A program made the translations under genes and the position numbers. Positions 25,801 to 34,921 of a DNA stretch of 64,000 nucleotides are shown in pieces (position 1 is the first letter of the stretch; every line of letters starts with the position of its first letter). A model generated the notes under the pieces. The model did no database searches and was not told the origin of the DNA. It saw nothing but the letters and a program-made list of their open reading frames with translations. Source of the DNA: Ptychodera flava (lineage: Eukaryota; Hemichordata; Enteropneusta; Ptychoderidae); NCBI RefSeq assembly GCF_041260155.1, contig NC_091931.1, positions 49,113,433 to 49,177,432 of the forward strand, in the 5' to 3' direction.

Positions 25801-28800
25801 TGGTAAGTAGGTGTTTACCGCCTTCTTGTCACTGTGTGTGCGTACATGGACAGTCTGCATAGCCCTTGAATGTGGTCTCGATTTTGATCAAACCATGGAG
25901 GTACCTCCATGATCAAACTTACAATTTAGGAGTATATATCAAAACTGATAAATGATTTATGTTTTCACATGGGTTCACAAAAAGTTTCGCCCCGGTGTTC
26001 ATTTTTGGCCCAGGAATTCCATCTACCCACCCTTTACAGAGTAGTAAGCTTATGGGGCAAGTAAATATGGATGCGCCGGTGCGATTCAACGATCAACCTC
26101 TATATCGCATCGAAAGTCAACAATTTTACGGCACGGACTATGATTTTATAAGTTTATACACAGTCCCTCGTGGATAGAGAGACTGTGGTTTATATAAAAA
26201 TTATAAGGCGCGGGGTATTATATATTGACTGATTACTGTAGCTATAGATAGGCTACATTCAGGACGGGCAGCGACGGGCAGTAATTAGTAGGCAAAACCA
26301 CGGTCCCTCCACAGAGGGACCGTGGCAAAACAGGTGGTTTTCACCGTGGGCAGAACTCGGTGCAATGATACTGAACATTAATAGTTAGCCTGTCACCTTG
26401 AAGGTAATGCTGTAGGTGAAACAAGTAAGCTTACTTCAAACGCACGATGGTACAAACATTCCTACCTCCATGGTACAAACAACACCACAAGTGAAACGTA
26501 CACATAGAAATACACGCGTTCCTACGTTGTGCCCACCCGGGCCACGCGATTAAAATATGACTGATACTGCTGGATAGTGTTAATTGGGTCGGTAAACAGT
26601 CAGTTTAATTGACTACCTGGGTGATTGGCAGGTCGTGTCCAACGACGCATATGCAAAGCAGGCCAAAAGACAAAAGCCCCCAAAGTTATTGACAGCTGGC
26701 CAGGGGTCACCATGAATACGTAATGAAGCTTCACTACGCAGAAACTGCGTAGTCAAGCCCTTCTTAACCGGTCAAACTCTCTCGGCATTTTCCGGCATGC
26801 TACTCATAGATTTTGTATGAAGGACCAAGTAACATTTCTGTGAAATTCAAAAGTCAAATTTTTTCCATAACTCCGTACAAACCTTTGTAAAATTTGACCC
26901 CCTTCCAATCATTGATTGCAAAATTTGACCCCCCTTGAAAACGGTTTCGTAAAAGTCAACCCCCCCCCCTGATTTCCACCGACCCCCTCCCTGTAAAAAA
27001 CGAATGCTCCTTAACAGATCTGACCACCCGACTACCTCTGTCCGACTCTTAGTTCAAAAATAGCATCCATGGCCGGTAGTTAAGAATCCTGCATGTTTTA
27101 CATTATTAAATTTATTCATGCAAGAAATACATTTTTACATTTAAAGCATTTTTTCATTAAATGTCCACACGAAACTTCATAAACATAATTACTAGCGGGA
27201 CTTCGTTGAAAGGATCGATCGGATTACATCGTGAGTTTCCGGGAGGGCCTTGCACGAAATACATTCTTTACATGTAAGCTTTAAAAAAAATTACTTGACG
27301 ATCGGGACTGGGACAGAGGACCGATCGGACATCATCGGGAGTTTTGGCTGGTCTTCCACGAAATACATTATTTACAGCGATAGACGATACTCATAACTGA
27401 ATTGTCCATATCGCGGGTAAATATCCAATATAAGCTTATATCGAAGATTTCATCACTTTACAGATCTGAGCAAGCACGACTTCCTCAGTTCGACCCCAAC
27501 TTCGAAAAACGGACGTTACTACAGATTTTTCAAATCGCGGTAAATACTTGCTGATATATATCGGAGATTTCGCAACCTTAAAGATCTGGCCAAGCTCGCG
27601 CGAAAAACCAGCCTATCAAACAAATGAACATAGCGATGTAACAGTCTATAATTAACATTATTTCTAACAACCACTCGGCTATTTACTATCGATGATGAAC
27701 ATTTTCTATCCTGTAAATATTTTTCTTTTTTCTCATCAGATTTGTTACATATTTCATAATTTTCTCTGGTTGCACTCCTCGATGAACGTCGACTTTAGAA
27801 GTTCGATATCGCGATGCTCTTTTGTTCATGTTGTTTGCAGGGCTGGTTTTCGCCCGAGTGCTCATGAGTTGAATCAGATTACAACCATATCTCAGTAATA
27901 GATAGCGAAGCCACTGCAGTGAACTGCTCGAAAAAGTAGATCAATGCAAGTTTTGGATTCAAAATCGGCTGTTTCGGCGGAGAAACTGCGGGCCGTATTT
28001 CTGAGGTGCTACCAGCGATTTTGTCTATGGCAGTCAGCCGGGCTATGGTGGGAGTTTGAATGTTGAATGTTGAGTTGTATAGTTGAAAATTGGGAGTTCG
28101 AATATTGGCCTTGATTACGCGCCATATACGTACAGCTACCCTGTATCCCGCACACGAGTACGCGGGTGCTGCCAATGAAAGCCGGTCAACAGCTGCAGCT
28201 GCGACCGGCCGCCCGTGCTGGGTGATCTCATTACCGTGCTCGAGCTTGACTGGTACATTTTATAACAAGCGAAATTTTAGATTTTTTAAAATCTTGATGG
28301 TCGTAATGTGACGTTCATAAAATAATTTGTATATATATGACATCTTTAACAATTTGAAAAAATGAAAGATTAAAGTTGGTGCTGTTGGTGCAAAGCCTTT
28401 TTAGCAACATGATTGCCATGTATTCTGCCCAGTTTCCATCAAATTAACGATAGAGGGCGCTTTGGGTCAAACTCTGGGTCAAACCAGGGTCAAACTCACA
28501 TGCAAGAAGGGTACCTTATCGAATATTATATTTGTGTAGGCCAGAAGGAATAAAAGCAATGTGCCCAATGATATAGTTGGCACGATGATAGCCCAGAACA
28601 GCTGAAAGATGACACATCACCTGGACGTGATTGGTCACGCTAAAAAGACGTTTTGACTTATTTGATTTAAAGACTGGTGCCGTTCTATTGATATATATAA
28701 AAAGAAGGATATCGTGCATCTGCCTTCTGTTTTATTCACTGTGAACGTTTGAGGACTGGGGCATTGTCACGACTCAGATCATCAAAATTTCAAATCGAAA

Positions 28801-29648
28801 ATGTCAAAACAAGTGTTTTAGAATATGATATATCAAGAATCACGACATCAGAAGGAGTGGACGTAATTTGTCACGGATTAAAAAATGTCCTCCCGTACTT
28901 CATGCAGACTCGTGTACAGCACAATTGTTTATGTAAGTGAAGCCTGGTTCATTTTATGTAGAATGCGCCTCGGGATAGATATTCGGACTCTCAAACGTTT
29001 TACGATTGTTTTCTGATCTACCACTTGTGGGGGCTCATTTAAAACTTTGGGAGTATGGAAACATTTTACCGTAGCAGTATTTCGAAAACCAAAAATGTTG
29101 ATTTCCCTATAGAATGAACACAGGTATGGTGGCCATTTTAAATTTCAAATATCGGCAAATGTCAAGATTTAGTACCAAACTTTGCACCATATCCCTTAAT
29201 TTTTATTCTTGAATCGATAAGAGTATGGGTGAGAGTTTCATTGATTCAATTTTAAACAGAAGTTTAATTATTTCTCTTTCGAGACGCTTACTACCATAAA
29301 GATAATCTATTTCTTTGCAAATATACTCCACAAACATGGTTTATATCTTTCAACATACCGTGAAGAAATAAGCAATCAGCTTAAATCATTAAAAGGGAAA
29401 TGTTTCTTGTAAACGTTCATTTCAACCAAGTCTATGACCTTAATACACAAAGTTGATGATGGTTTTTGATGATGGTTTTTTGCGTTCACTCTGATCATTT
29501 TTGGTTCTTTAATTCAAGAGACATTAGATGCGTGTTCTTACATTTTGCCATGTTTCCTTGGAATATGCAGGGATTCCAAACCAGCAAGAAAAGACATCTG
29601 CAGGCTGACGGAGATCTTCCCCCTAGTCAACTGTCGAGAGACATATGA
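4475..29648 (+). CDS. INF2: Inverted-formin-2-like gene A (15 exons, complete)
   Basis: Formin of the INF2 class, expected to act in the cytoplasm on actin: the FH2 domain nucleates and elongates filaments, FH1 binds profilin, and the WH2/DAD helix binds G-actin and the N-terminal DID. Coding exons are 4475-4880, 6192-6307, 12316-12509, 13050-13179, 14143-14614, 14784-14938, 15561-15734, 16083-16168, 16367-16467, 16781-16851, 17270-17442, 17999-18119, 20494-20658, 21172-21285 and 29571-29648. They sum to 2556 nt (851 residues) with all phases matching and no internal stop. The ATG sits in a cagccATG context shared with genes B and C. The isoleucine (residue 506, NVNICLKG) and lysine (657, LKDIK) that match INF2 residues known from mutagenesis to be essential for FH2 activity are retained. 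FH1 is a single stretch (375-402). No CAAX box is present. The gene is swollen by insertions in introns 2, 12 and 14. Exon assignment rests on family alignment from memory and on agreement with gene B. Confidence 0.9.
6192..6307 (+). CDS. INF2: Gene A exon 2: DID
   Basis: Residues 136-174, including ALDSFDVPTKKMVFEILSAL and DGCGMAIDALEFYR, matching the armadillo helices of the INF2 DID. Acceptor is TTTATTTTCAG and donor is AGG|GTAATC. It ends in phase 0. Confidence 0.92.
6728..6815. repeat. 88-bp foldback hairpin in gene A intron 2
   Basis: Arms of about 29 bases (ACTGAAAGATCCGTCGCTCG and its complement) face each other across a short C-rich loop. Close to the right lies GGGGCGTAGGAAG and then a run of G at about 6890-6903, resembling the CGTAGGAACCGGGGGG sequence near 10660 on the other strand. 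This looks like a small non-autonomous repeat. Confidence 0.7.
7302..7571. repeat. 270-bp perfect direct repeat, copy 1
   Basis: Reads identically, base for base by eye, to 8282-8551. The pair brackets the inverted exon-11 segment. It is not seen in the introns of genes B or C in this window. Confidence 0.9.
7572..8281 (-). pseudogene. Inverted copy of formin exon 11 with intron flanks
   Basis: This 710-bp segment is the reverse complement of about 17080-17790 of the same gene. It holds a full exon 11 at 7916-8088 on the - strand with intact AG and GT splice borders and an open frame. It differs from exon 11 of gene A at three exon positions seen by eye, one of them changing a lysine to glutamate (KELEPVSE). 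It lies in intron 2 in antisense orientation, so it should not be spliced into the formin mRNA. It can pair with the real exon 11 region in the same pre-mRNA. Confidence 0.9.
8282..8551. repeat. 270-bp perfect direct repeat, copy 2
   Basis: Second copy of 7302-7571, on the right side of the inverted exon-11 segment. Perfect identity suggests that the duplication arose with, or after, that insertion. Confidence 0.9.
8552..12315 (+). other. Rest of gene A intron 2, no gene recognised
   Basis: Intron sequence about ten times longer than the matching intron of gene B. Open frames at 8780-9244, 9954-10493 and 11235-11489 have no recognisable product. The part at about 9530-10500 is visibly less AT-rich with many TCG and CGA words, so it may be an old insert. 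A G/C-tract repeat lies at 10573-10680. Confidence 0.5.
10573..10680. repeat. G/C-tract foldback repeat
   Basis: 10573-10620 is a hairpin: AAGTTG plus a G run pairs with a C run plus CAACTT around a short AT-rich centre. More C runs follow, then GGTTCCTACGCC. The last motif on the other strand is GGCGTAGGAACC, also seen in variant form near 6860-6880, so this is probably the end of a dispersed repeat family. Confidence 0.6.
12316..12509 (+). CDS. INF2: Gene A exon 3: DID
   Basis: Residues 175-239, with RYRFSIVINELKSSENLMYT and RRRLRNEFIGLGLLDIMGSL, a strong match to INF2. The start at 12316 follows a CACAAAG acceptor and keeps the same spacing to YRFS as vertebrate INF2. An in-frame TCAG at 12327-12330 could instead start the exon at 12331, removing five residues. 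Ends in phase 2. Confidence 0.85.
13050..13179 (+). CDS. INF2: Gene A exon 4: end of DID, start of dimerisation region
   Basis: Residues 239-282. ELSIQLDFFNERKAMDDDSD and INSPIDVFHAVFNK match the INF2 segment that joins the DID to the dimerisation domain. Acceptor is AAATTCTAG and donor is AAG|GTAAAC. Ends in phase 0. Confidence 0.9.
13372..13512. repeat. Foldback MITE in gene A intron 4
   Basis: Short palindromic element whose ends read AATGTACCCCTCC and GGGCCGAGAGAGAGTACAT, with an inner part ending TCCGTAATGTACTCGG. The same element sits at the same intron position in gene B (38199-38331), where its ends pair better. It therefore predates the A/B duplication. Confidence 0.7.
14143..14614 (+). 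CDS. INF2: Gene A exon 5: coiled region, FH1 and FH2 start
   Basis: Residues 283-440. The helical part (LLSILQHFLQLEP) is followed by a linker, then FH1 at 14419-14502: 15 prolines, SLSQ, then 9 prolines. The exon ends in FKLKTLHWAKKLPNK, the first FH2 motif. Acceptor is TCCATATTAG; donor is G|GTGAGG in phase 1. A long - strand valine-rich frame opposite FH1 is a shadow. Confidence 0.92.
14784..14938 (+). CDS. INF2: Gene A exon 6: FH2 lasso/linker
   Basis: Residues 440-491, with DDNIWQKLSKASPSWNMLPD and YDELEDLF, matching the FH2 lasso/linker segment with its conserved W. It has a glycine- and proline-rich tail two residues longer than in gene B. Acceptor is TTTATAAACAG; donor is CA|GTAAGA after the proline codon. 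Confidence 0.87.
15561..15734 (+). CDS. INF2: Gene A exon 7: FH2 knob
   Basis: Residues 492-549. LLNVNICLKGLYMSSQTIVN and VDKLMALQKLLPK align to the FH2 segment containing the isoleucine needed for actin binding, here residue 506. Acceptor is TTTGACAG and donor GAG|GTATGG. Internal phase 0 to 0. Confidence 0.9.
16083..16168 (+). CDS. INF2: Gene A exon 8: FH2
   Basis: Residues 550-578, KEKLNSFTGDRQMLGDAERF and LLEILDLKK. It corresponds to the short FH2 helix pair before the YELR motif. Acceptor is CCGTTCTAG and donor AA|GTAAGT; ends in phase 2. Confidence 0.88.
16367..16467 (+). CDS. INF2: Gene A exon 9: FH2
   Basis: Residues 578-612, with YELRLDCMLMKAEFDGKLSS matching the YQLRIECML motif of INF2. 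Acceptor is CATTTTCAG and donor A|GTGAGT, phase 1. Confidence 0.9.
16781..16851 (+). CDS. INF2: Gene A exon 10: FH2 GN-motif
   Basis: Residues 612-635, ending in NLILAIGNFMNT, the most conserved formin FH2 signature (LxIGNxxN). Acceptor is TTCCTGTAG and donor ACA|GTAAGT; phase 0 at the end. Confidence 0.93.
17270..17442 (+). CDS. INF2: Gene A exon 11: FH2 core
   Basis: Residues 636-693, GSYAGNASGFAVSFLNELKD then RVTLLHHLVRTFG. It continues the GNxxN motif and contains the catalytic lysine (residue 657 in LKDIK). An inverted copy of this exon with its intron flanks lies at 7572-8281 in intron 2. Ends in phase 2 at a AG|GTTAGT donor. Confidence 0.93.
17999..18119 (+). CDS. INF2: Gene A exon 12: FH2 post region
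   Basis: Residues 693-733, reading YCLTELRSAADVLSERLDNI after the split arginine, then a helical charged stretch typical of the FH2 post. Acceptor is CTTCTCTTGAAG and donor AAA|GTAAGC. Confidence 0.87.
18198..20045. mobile_element. 1.85-kb non-autonomous TIR element in gene A intron 12
   Basis: Ends are imperfect inverted repeats of about 25 bases beginning AATCCGTGGCATTATTA. The flanks show GTAGTA on both sides (18192-18197 and 20046-20051), and gene B has a single GTAGTA at the matching empty site near 42664. This defines the element and a 6-bp target duplication. No transposase-like open frame is visible inside. Confidence 0.83.
20494..20658 (+). CDS. INF2: Gene A exon 13: FH2 C-terminal helices
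   Basis: Residues 734-788, including RLTEYLCEDVETFALKTLFS, matching ADYLCEDAQQLSLEDTFS of INF2. Acceptor is TTTGCCTAG and donor GAG|GTAAGA, phase 0 at both ends. Confidence 0.92.
21172..21285 (+). CDS. INF2: Gene A exon 14: linker and WH2/DAD helix
   Basis: Residues 789-826: a charged linker (DNEKWAKQNLAENISGDEVD) and ETGIIDMLLDYITT, which aligns with the INF2 WH2/DAD helix VIDALLADI. The acceptor CCTCAAAAG is unusual but conserved in gene B. The donor ACG|GTAATG is weak. An 8.3-kb intron follows. Confidence 0.85.
21354..21849. repeat. Left TIR of the 7.5-kb element
   Basis: About 490 bases, inverted copy at about 28390-28877. The inner part contains several AGTTTGACCC-type words (about 21737-21773) followed by GCGCCCTCTATCGTTA, also present in the right TIR. 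A 109-codon frame here is not conserved in meaning and is treated as chance. Confidence 0.87.
22250..22492. repeat. 243-bp near-perfect foldback
   Basis: Arms of about 113 bases (22250-22362 and 22380-22492) are inverted copies around a small loop. The loop and start of the right arm read CTGACGAAGGGTCGCACCCG then AAACGTCTGCG on the + strand, which resembles a hammerhead ribozyme core but without a matching stem I. Confidence 0.88.
22860..23220. repeat. Degenerate tandem repeats with CGATAAATAT motif
   Basis: Three related stretches of about 120-150 bases carry variants of CCGATAAATATNGGCAATTTCG and a following ACGA-rich part. Similar sequence (GGTAAATA near TATATCGGAGATTT) returns at about 27410-27590 on the right side of the same element. 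Confidence 0.5.
24690..24755 (-). ncRNA. Hammerhead-ribozyme-like motif (type I order)
   Basis: On the - strand 24742-24703 reads CTGATGA, a 6-bp stem II (GAAACC with GGTTTC), GAA, a 4-bp stem III (ACGC with GCGT, loop AA) and the cleavage trinucleotide GTC. All conserved core bases are present and in order. Penelope-like retroelements are known to carry such hammerheads with a very short stem III. Stem I is the weak point: the bases flanking the core do not pair well, so the copy may be inactive. Confidence 0.6.
24780..25236 (-). pseudogene. Penelope-like reverse transcriptase N-terminal fragment
   Basis: The - strand frame at 24991-25236 contains LDKGRVFVIVNTNDYVLECE, which fits the KPADKG...VV...DY block at the start of Penelope-type reverse transcriptases. 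A shifted frame just downstream reads GTYCLKIHKP, matching the RFYLLPKIHKP block. Frameshifts and stops show that it is decayed. The hammerhead-like motif follows 3' on the same strand. Confidence 0.65.
25668..25708 (-). promoter_or_regulatory. Second histone-type 3' stem-loop
   Basis: On the - strand 25708-25693 reads GGCCCTTTTTAGGGCC, followed by ACCA and, 8 bases later, AAAAAGAGAACTA. Stem, loop length, ACCA tail and purine-rich element match the 3' end of replication-dependent histone mRNAs; the loop TTTT differs from the usual TTTC. No histone frame lies upstream. The same purine element occurs at the other copy near 485. Confidence 0.5.
26298..26325. repeat. Perfect 12-bp hairpin
   Basis: CCACGGTCCCTC pairs with GAGGGACCGTGG across a CACA loop. 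A weaker relative (CACAGTCCCTC with GAGAGACTGTG) lies at about 26158-26188. The function is unknown. Confidence 0.7.
28390..28877. repeat. Right TIR of the 7.5-kb element
   Basis: Inverted copy of 21354-21849 with scattered mismatches. It ends in ...GGACGTAATTTGTCACGGA, directly followed by the intron sequence that gene B carries uninterrupted. Confidence 0.87.
29571..29648 (+). CDS. INF2: Gene A exon 15: end of DAD and stop
   Basis: Residues 827-851, GFQTSKKRHLQADGDLPPSQ then LSRDI and TGA. GFQTSKK continues the WH2/DAD helix (GFQLRK in INF2). The protein ends here without a CAAX box. Acceptor is GGAATATGCAG. The 7.5-kb TIR element separates this exon from exon 14. Confidence 0.87.
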   Translation, partial: GFQTSKKRHLQADGDLPPSQLSRDI

Positions 29649-29763
29649 AAACGTGTTAGAACGCCGGAGATTTCTTTCAACGGCAGTGAATCGAAAACCA
29701 TGAAATAGCGTGGCAATTTGAGTCAGGAACAAAGATGCAATTATAAATGATAACAAGGATGTT

Positions 29764-29769
29764 AATAAA
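29764..29769 (+). terminator. Poly(A) signal candidate for gene A
   Basis: AATAAA 116 bases after the stop codon, conserved at the matching place after gene B (44761-44766). A second conserved AATAAA lies at 30600-30605 (46254-46259 in B) and could mark a longer 3' UTR. Confidence 0.45.
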
Positions 29770-32700
29770 ATGAATCTATATTAGTGAATAGTGACGGAAA
29801 AATTGTTATAAAGATTTTGATTCCTTCCTGTAACCGAGAAATGCTGTTGTTCATAGTTTACTTTGTTGGATCATTGTACTGATAAAAGTAATCAGAAGAG
29901 TCTTTTTTCAACCAAATATTTTAGTGGTAGCAAAACACTCTGACTGCGCTATTCTTCGACGTCAGCCAATAGACAATACAGTTACAAATGTAATCTCTTC
30001 ACAATATCAGCGGTAATACCAGGCTTTGTCACTCTGGTGGTAAAAGTTTTAGTCTCAGTTACTTTTATGATTCATCGATGCTTTTGTCATTAATATCAGG
30101 AACAATTTATTGTTATTCCAAAATATAAACATGGACAGAAACACAATGTTGCACTTGTCAACTCAGCTTGTATATGAGTAGATTGCATTGTTATTGTTGA
30201 CGAGTGAATTCTGATCCGGACTAGAATTCCATGTAAACAATAAACAGTGAATTTTACACATACAGATGTTATAGATTTTCTTCAACAAAATAGATAATTT
30301 GTGTTTCAACATGCCTTGGGGAGAAAAACAAAGAGTTTATGATTATTTTAAAAACTAGTTTTTTTTAAAAAAACTCCCTCGCAATGTACCTAACATAAAA
30401 TTCCACATCAAAAAATTGTCATCATTATCGTAACGAGACTACAGTATACTCTTGCGAGAATATTTCATACTCCACTCAGTTATACCTGTTGTCTTAATTT
30501 TAATTGCATACCTCTTAGTTATATATGTAATATAATCAAGTTTATGTAGAAGCACATGAATATACGGAAAATATATAGTTTGCATGCAGGCATTCAAGAA
30601 ATAAAGCAAATTGCAACCATTTTATACAGTAAATTACACAGCTGTTTGTGTCGTATATATAACTCTACAGTTAAGATGTCTGGAAAAAGCAATAGCTATT
30701 TTTTGCAATAAAATACATCGGAACCAAATGTGCTCGTTCTGTTTTATATCATGCCAAAACTTGAATCTGATTAAAAACAGTTAAAAGACATGCTCTGTTG
30801 ATATCTTCAATTTATTGTGTTCACGTCTTTCACAGCTGCTGTCTCCGCCTAACTACGAATATAAACGGCCGGAGGACAGTGCCATGGCAAGGGTATACAC
30901 ATGTTCACACGGTTTTGACCCAATTTCCAGCCTCATATAGACTTTTCATCGACGAAATGTTGATAAAATATTGACTTTTGAACACAATTTCGCAATATTT
31001 GTTGTCACTGTAGATTTTAATCTTATATTTGACAATTTCACATACAGTTTGTCCAATATCTAATTCGCTGTTTTTGCATTTAATCTTAAAATAATCGCAA
31101 TCATACCAATCCATAATCCAATAGCACTAGGTCAAAATTTGTAAGACAATAGTTGTAAACATAGACACAAAACAGCACAGAACAGACAGTAAATACACGG
31201 TACAAACAAAGTCAAATTCATGAAAGAAAGATATATGGACCTCTGGCCAAAAGACCAAGAAGTGATGTCAGGTGTTTCGAAAATAGTAAGCGCATCCTGC
31301 CCCACATGTGGCACCCGCCATATATCAATCTGTAAGTCAGATAGGTAGTGGTCACTAACTAAGGCCCAATGTCACCGATGCCATCAGTGATCATTTGTCG
31401 AAGAGAGATATTGTATTTATCTACCAGCTTGCGATACCTGCCAAAAAAGCGTTTGAATGTAGAGACAAGTCTTGCTCTGGTGTAACCTTGATTTAACAGT
31501 TTGAAAGAGAGATGGCCATGTCTCTCTACAAAATCACCATATGAACTGCATGCTCTTGCATATCGTATAAGCTGGGAAATGTATACCCCATAAGCAGGTG
31601 AGAGTGGAGCTTCTCACTTTTAATTTCTTAATTATATTTTACAGCTCAACATTTACGAATTTATAATTCACTGTGGTTTTCCATTTTAAAAGTCAACATT
31701 ACGCATTTCTAGTTCACTTTGTTGTTTGTTTGTTGTTTGTTTGTTTGTTGTTGTTTTTTCTTGCACAGCAGTCCGTTTTTCTGACCAGGACATCATCAGA
31801 ATGATATCAATACTGAAGACAACAAACACCTTTTTCGCATTGTAGAAAGCGATAAACCAGCCCTGACTCGATTCTCGTCTGGTCAAAATAGATAAACAGT
31901 TTGTGAATGATTCTGCTAGACCCACATGAAGACTAACATTCCGCACCGAAGGCAGTTAACCTGTTTTTTCCAATTTCCCGTGAATATGTCCACACTCCCC
32001 ATCGGTAAGAATACATGGGATTTGGCAAAACCATGATGGTGGTGTAAGTATTTATGTACTGGTACACAAAGTACTGTTTATAAATGAGCATTAAAGAAAG
32101 AGTATGCAGTTGGAATACGATGTACGATGTTTGTGTGATAAATGTGCTGAAATTCGATGACATGATTCGAATTAAAAAAAAAAACTCCATGTTCTTTACA
32201 TACTGCATTTTCAGAATCACTATGGGCAAAAAGGGCCCTAAATTGTTCAGTACAGCGCCCCCACCGGACAACGCTTTTGGCTGGTTGCTAGTGACGACAG
32301 CGAACATTGTATCAATTTCATTTCAATAAAATATCGATCGAAATCTGCTCGCCTGTCGCTCGTATTTTCAGGTTACGTCATGAATTTTTCCATGGCAGCC
32401 CGTATATATTGACTTATGTACCACAAAATCAACGTATCGGTTGTTTTCTTCAACTCAAATTGAATCGAAGACAATTTGTGTAGTTTTGGTGATACTTTTA
32501 TGTCTCAGCATATTTTGGCGCTCTTTGGACAAGTTTGGCGCCATGCGATCCGCGGGTATGCAACACAACATGTATCAATTCGCAACAAAGAATATCGATC
32601 GATAACGTTCACTACACGTTCACAGTGGAGACTCTACACCAGCTCGCTTCCGTTTCGCGTTATTTTTACCAATTTAATGTGATGTTCGTGGTTCATATTC

Positions 32701-34921
32701 ACCCAAATTTTGTATAAAAGACAACGACCTGACAGGTATTTGATCTGTACAATTTAGGAGACACTTGCTGATTGATTTGCGTCAATTTCAGACCCATGTT
32801 CTGCACATGTAAACGCCGTCAGATCGCCATATTGTGACGGCAACAGTATATTTTAGTGATCAGAATGAATAGAATGGCAATAAAACAAATTTTACGAAGA
32901 AATTCAAAAATCTAAAACGATACGATTTTTGCTTATAAGTCAAAGGATCACCGTGCCAATTTTCATTATCATTGGTTCAGAATTGAAAAATTTGAACCGG
33001 CGAGAAGTTTGCAATGTGTTCGGTCGATCGGACGCGCATAAACGCCATTGTTTTCTATGGGAATCGAAATTATTCGGCACATCGTAAAATGAAAAAGACA
33101 TCTGAAAAAACCCGCCGGACCAAATTTTTCATTTCGCTGTTATTTCTCACAATATTTGAGATTAAGCATCTCATGAAGGTTAACTAAAACTCTATGGTTT
33201 TAGTTTTTTAAATTTCCCTCTTGTTTTTATGAAATGACGAGTTTACGATCGTTTGTGCTGTTGGCCGTGTTTTCGCCTATTTTTGCATAGAGTATTTTCG
33301 CTTCGGTATTTTAAGAATTCCTTCATGAAATTACTGCCGAAATATCATAATGGACAGAGGAACATATGAGGAAACGGAATCTGCATCTCTTTCCTGAATA
33401 TTTAGCTGTGCGGCTAGGAAATTCGGCGAAGTTTTCAACATTACGCGGAAGCTTGATTTGGCTCTCTTTACGCTCATTCAGCGTATGTGCGGCAAAAAAT
33501 TGTCACACTTTGAGTGAACAATATAGAGGCCATTTTGCCCATTTTGCTTTACTATCTGTGCACAGGGGGAAATAGGAGAAAGATATAGAAATTACTGTGT
33601 AGATATAGAAATATAGAAATTTAGGAATAGGTCAAAGTGTGTAAATTCTTTGTTTTGTTTCCGCCGCGTGAGTTGGTTTTCAGAGTTTTCTAAAAAGAAC
33701 AACTTTTTCATCCATAATTTTCAATCGTTACCATATTCTGTCACAAAACCAAACTATACATTTTAGATAACGGCAAAATACTTCTTCATAGCAGACTTGC
33801 AGTCAAATTAAAACCACTGAACCATATTGTTGTGTAAAATGGTGCCCCTAGAAACATATAGCAACAAGAATTTGCATGTCAAACAGAGGCAAATAAATTT
33901 CGTGTTAATTTTTCTGTGTGTTTGGTTTTGAACCGCTTACCGACCTACTTTTCGAAATTTGAATTGACACAAAGCAAATAATTTACTTACTGTGGCCTGT
34001 GATCACCAAGTCCCGTTGAATATTCGTTACAATTTATCTTGATTTTCAACTATCATGATGAACTCGAGACCTCGGCCCTGTAGACAATGCTCCAAATCCC
34101 ACAGATATCGAATAATAGCAATGTTCTGTATTAGCGCATTAAATGAGTTTTAGTCATCTCTTTGTTTAGTTATAAATAAAGACGAACTTTACTCCCGTAT
34201 CCATGTCCAGTTGCAGTTGTCCACTTGTGCTCTTCTGTGTGTGGCACTAAAAATATCAAGTTTAATGGTACTGACCCTTTGCAGGGCGAAAGATTATTTG
34301 CTATCGGCCAAATAAGGGTAGTTGTCGCAGTATTTTCAGCCCATCATGATATTTCTCGATAGTTATTGATAAAATGTCGACGTGTGTCACTATAGTAAAA
34401 TTGTTGGCCCAAAGGTCAAAACTAGAGCAAATGTAACCGGTACGGTAATGAAATTAATGAATGATAGTAAAATCTAAATATAACACATCTCGGTAAGTAT
34501 GGCACCGGCGTGATTGATTTCAGGTTCAAATCTACCTGTTTGTATTTATTTCCTTACTACAGGCGAAACAGACAATTTTCATTATGATTATAATGGCCGA
34601 TCGTTACAAATAACAAATCGCTGATTGATTCGCAAGTATGAGACTCGATTGAAAACTTTATATGATTGCCTTGATCTGTGAACCCTAGCCTTGAATGTAC
34701 GAATACATTCAGTGCGCTTTCTGTTCAGTTTTGATGTAACTGCAGGGTTGAAGTACATACTTTAGTTAGAATTAGTGTTTGATGTCATACTTCCCATAAA
34801 CAGGTGCTTTTGCTTGCTTTTTGTTTCCGCGAACATGCAATACCGTGAAGCCTGTTGGCTGACAATAATAATTATACCTTAGACTTCAGATCACTGGTGA
34901 CTGCTAGACATATATGCAGCC
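29770..34921. other. Intergenic region A-B
   Basis: The first 2.2 kb (to about 31960) is related to the sequence after gene B (44767 to about 47170), so the duplicated unit includes 3' flank. It carries a Penelope-like fragment at 31359-31605. From about 31960 to 34921 I see no gene; open frames are short, and no splice-flanked homology to a known family was recognised. Confidence 0.55.
31359..31605 (-). pseudogene. Penelope-like reverse transcriptase C-terminal fragment
   Basis: The - strand frame, open from about 31605 to the stop at 31359, reads SPAYGVYISQLIRYARACSS then YGDFVERHGHLSFKLLNQGY. This is the thumb-region signature of Penelope-type reverse transcriptases, and it is also found in decayed form in the copy near 52950-53110. 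It is truncated at the 5' side. A related 3' tail continues towards about 31110. Confidence 0.75.

Larger units (their letters stand above)
23920..26791. mobile_element. Nested 2.9-kb element with 26-bp TIRs
   Basis: Ends are perfect inverted repeats of about 26 bases beginning AAAATGCCGAGAGAGTTTGA, at 23920-23945 and 26766-26791. It sits inside the 7.5-kb element and contains the Penelope-like fragment, the hammerhead-like motif, a histone-type stem-loop and two short hairpins. No target duplication is clear, so it may be a composite. Confidence 0.65.
21354..28877. mobile_element. 7.5-kb element with long TIRs in gene A intron 14
   Basis: The left end (21354 to about 21849) and the right end (about 28390 to 28877) are inverted copies of each other over about 490 bases, with termini TCCGTGACAAATTACGTCCA. 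Gene B has the uninterrupted site near 43975, so this is an insertion. The target duplication cannot be read because the site is A-rich. No transposase, integrase or polymerase frame is visible. The interior holds a 240-bp foldback, short tandem repeats, C tracts and a nested element. It could be a non-autonomous DNA transposon or a long foldback element. Confidence 0.83.

Noticed and set aside
31770..31830. CTGATGATGTCC...GAAAAAC on the - strand as another hammerhead
   Set aside because: Stem II leaves almost no loop and the GAAA is followed by extra A; stem III and the cleavage site are not formed.
31933..32307. 124-codon open frame on the - strand after gene A
   Set aside because: Low-complexity hydrophobic composition, no recognisable domain, no splice or start support.
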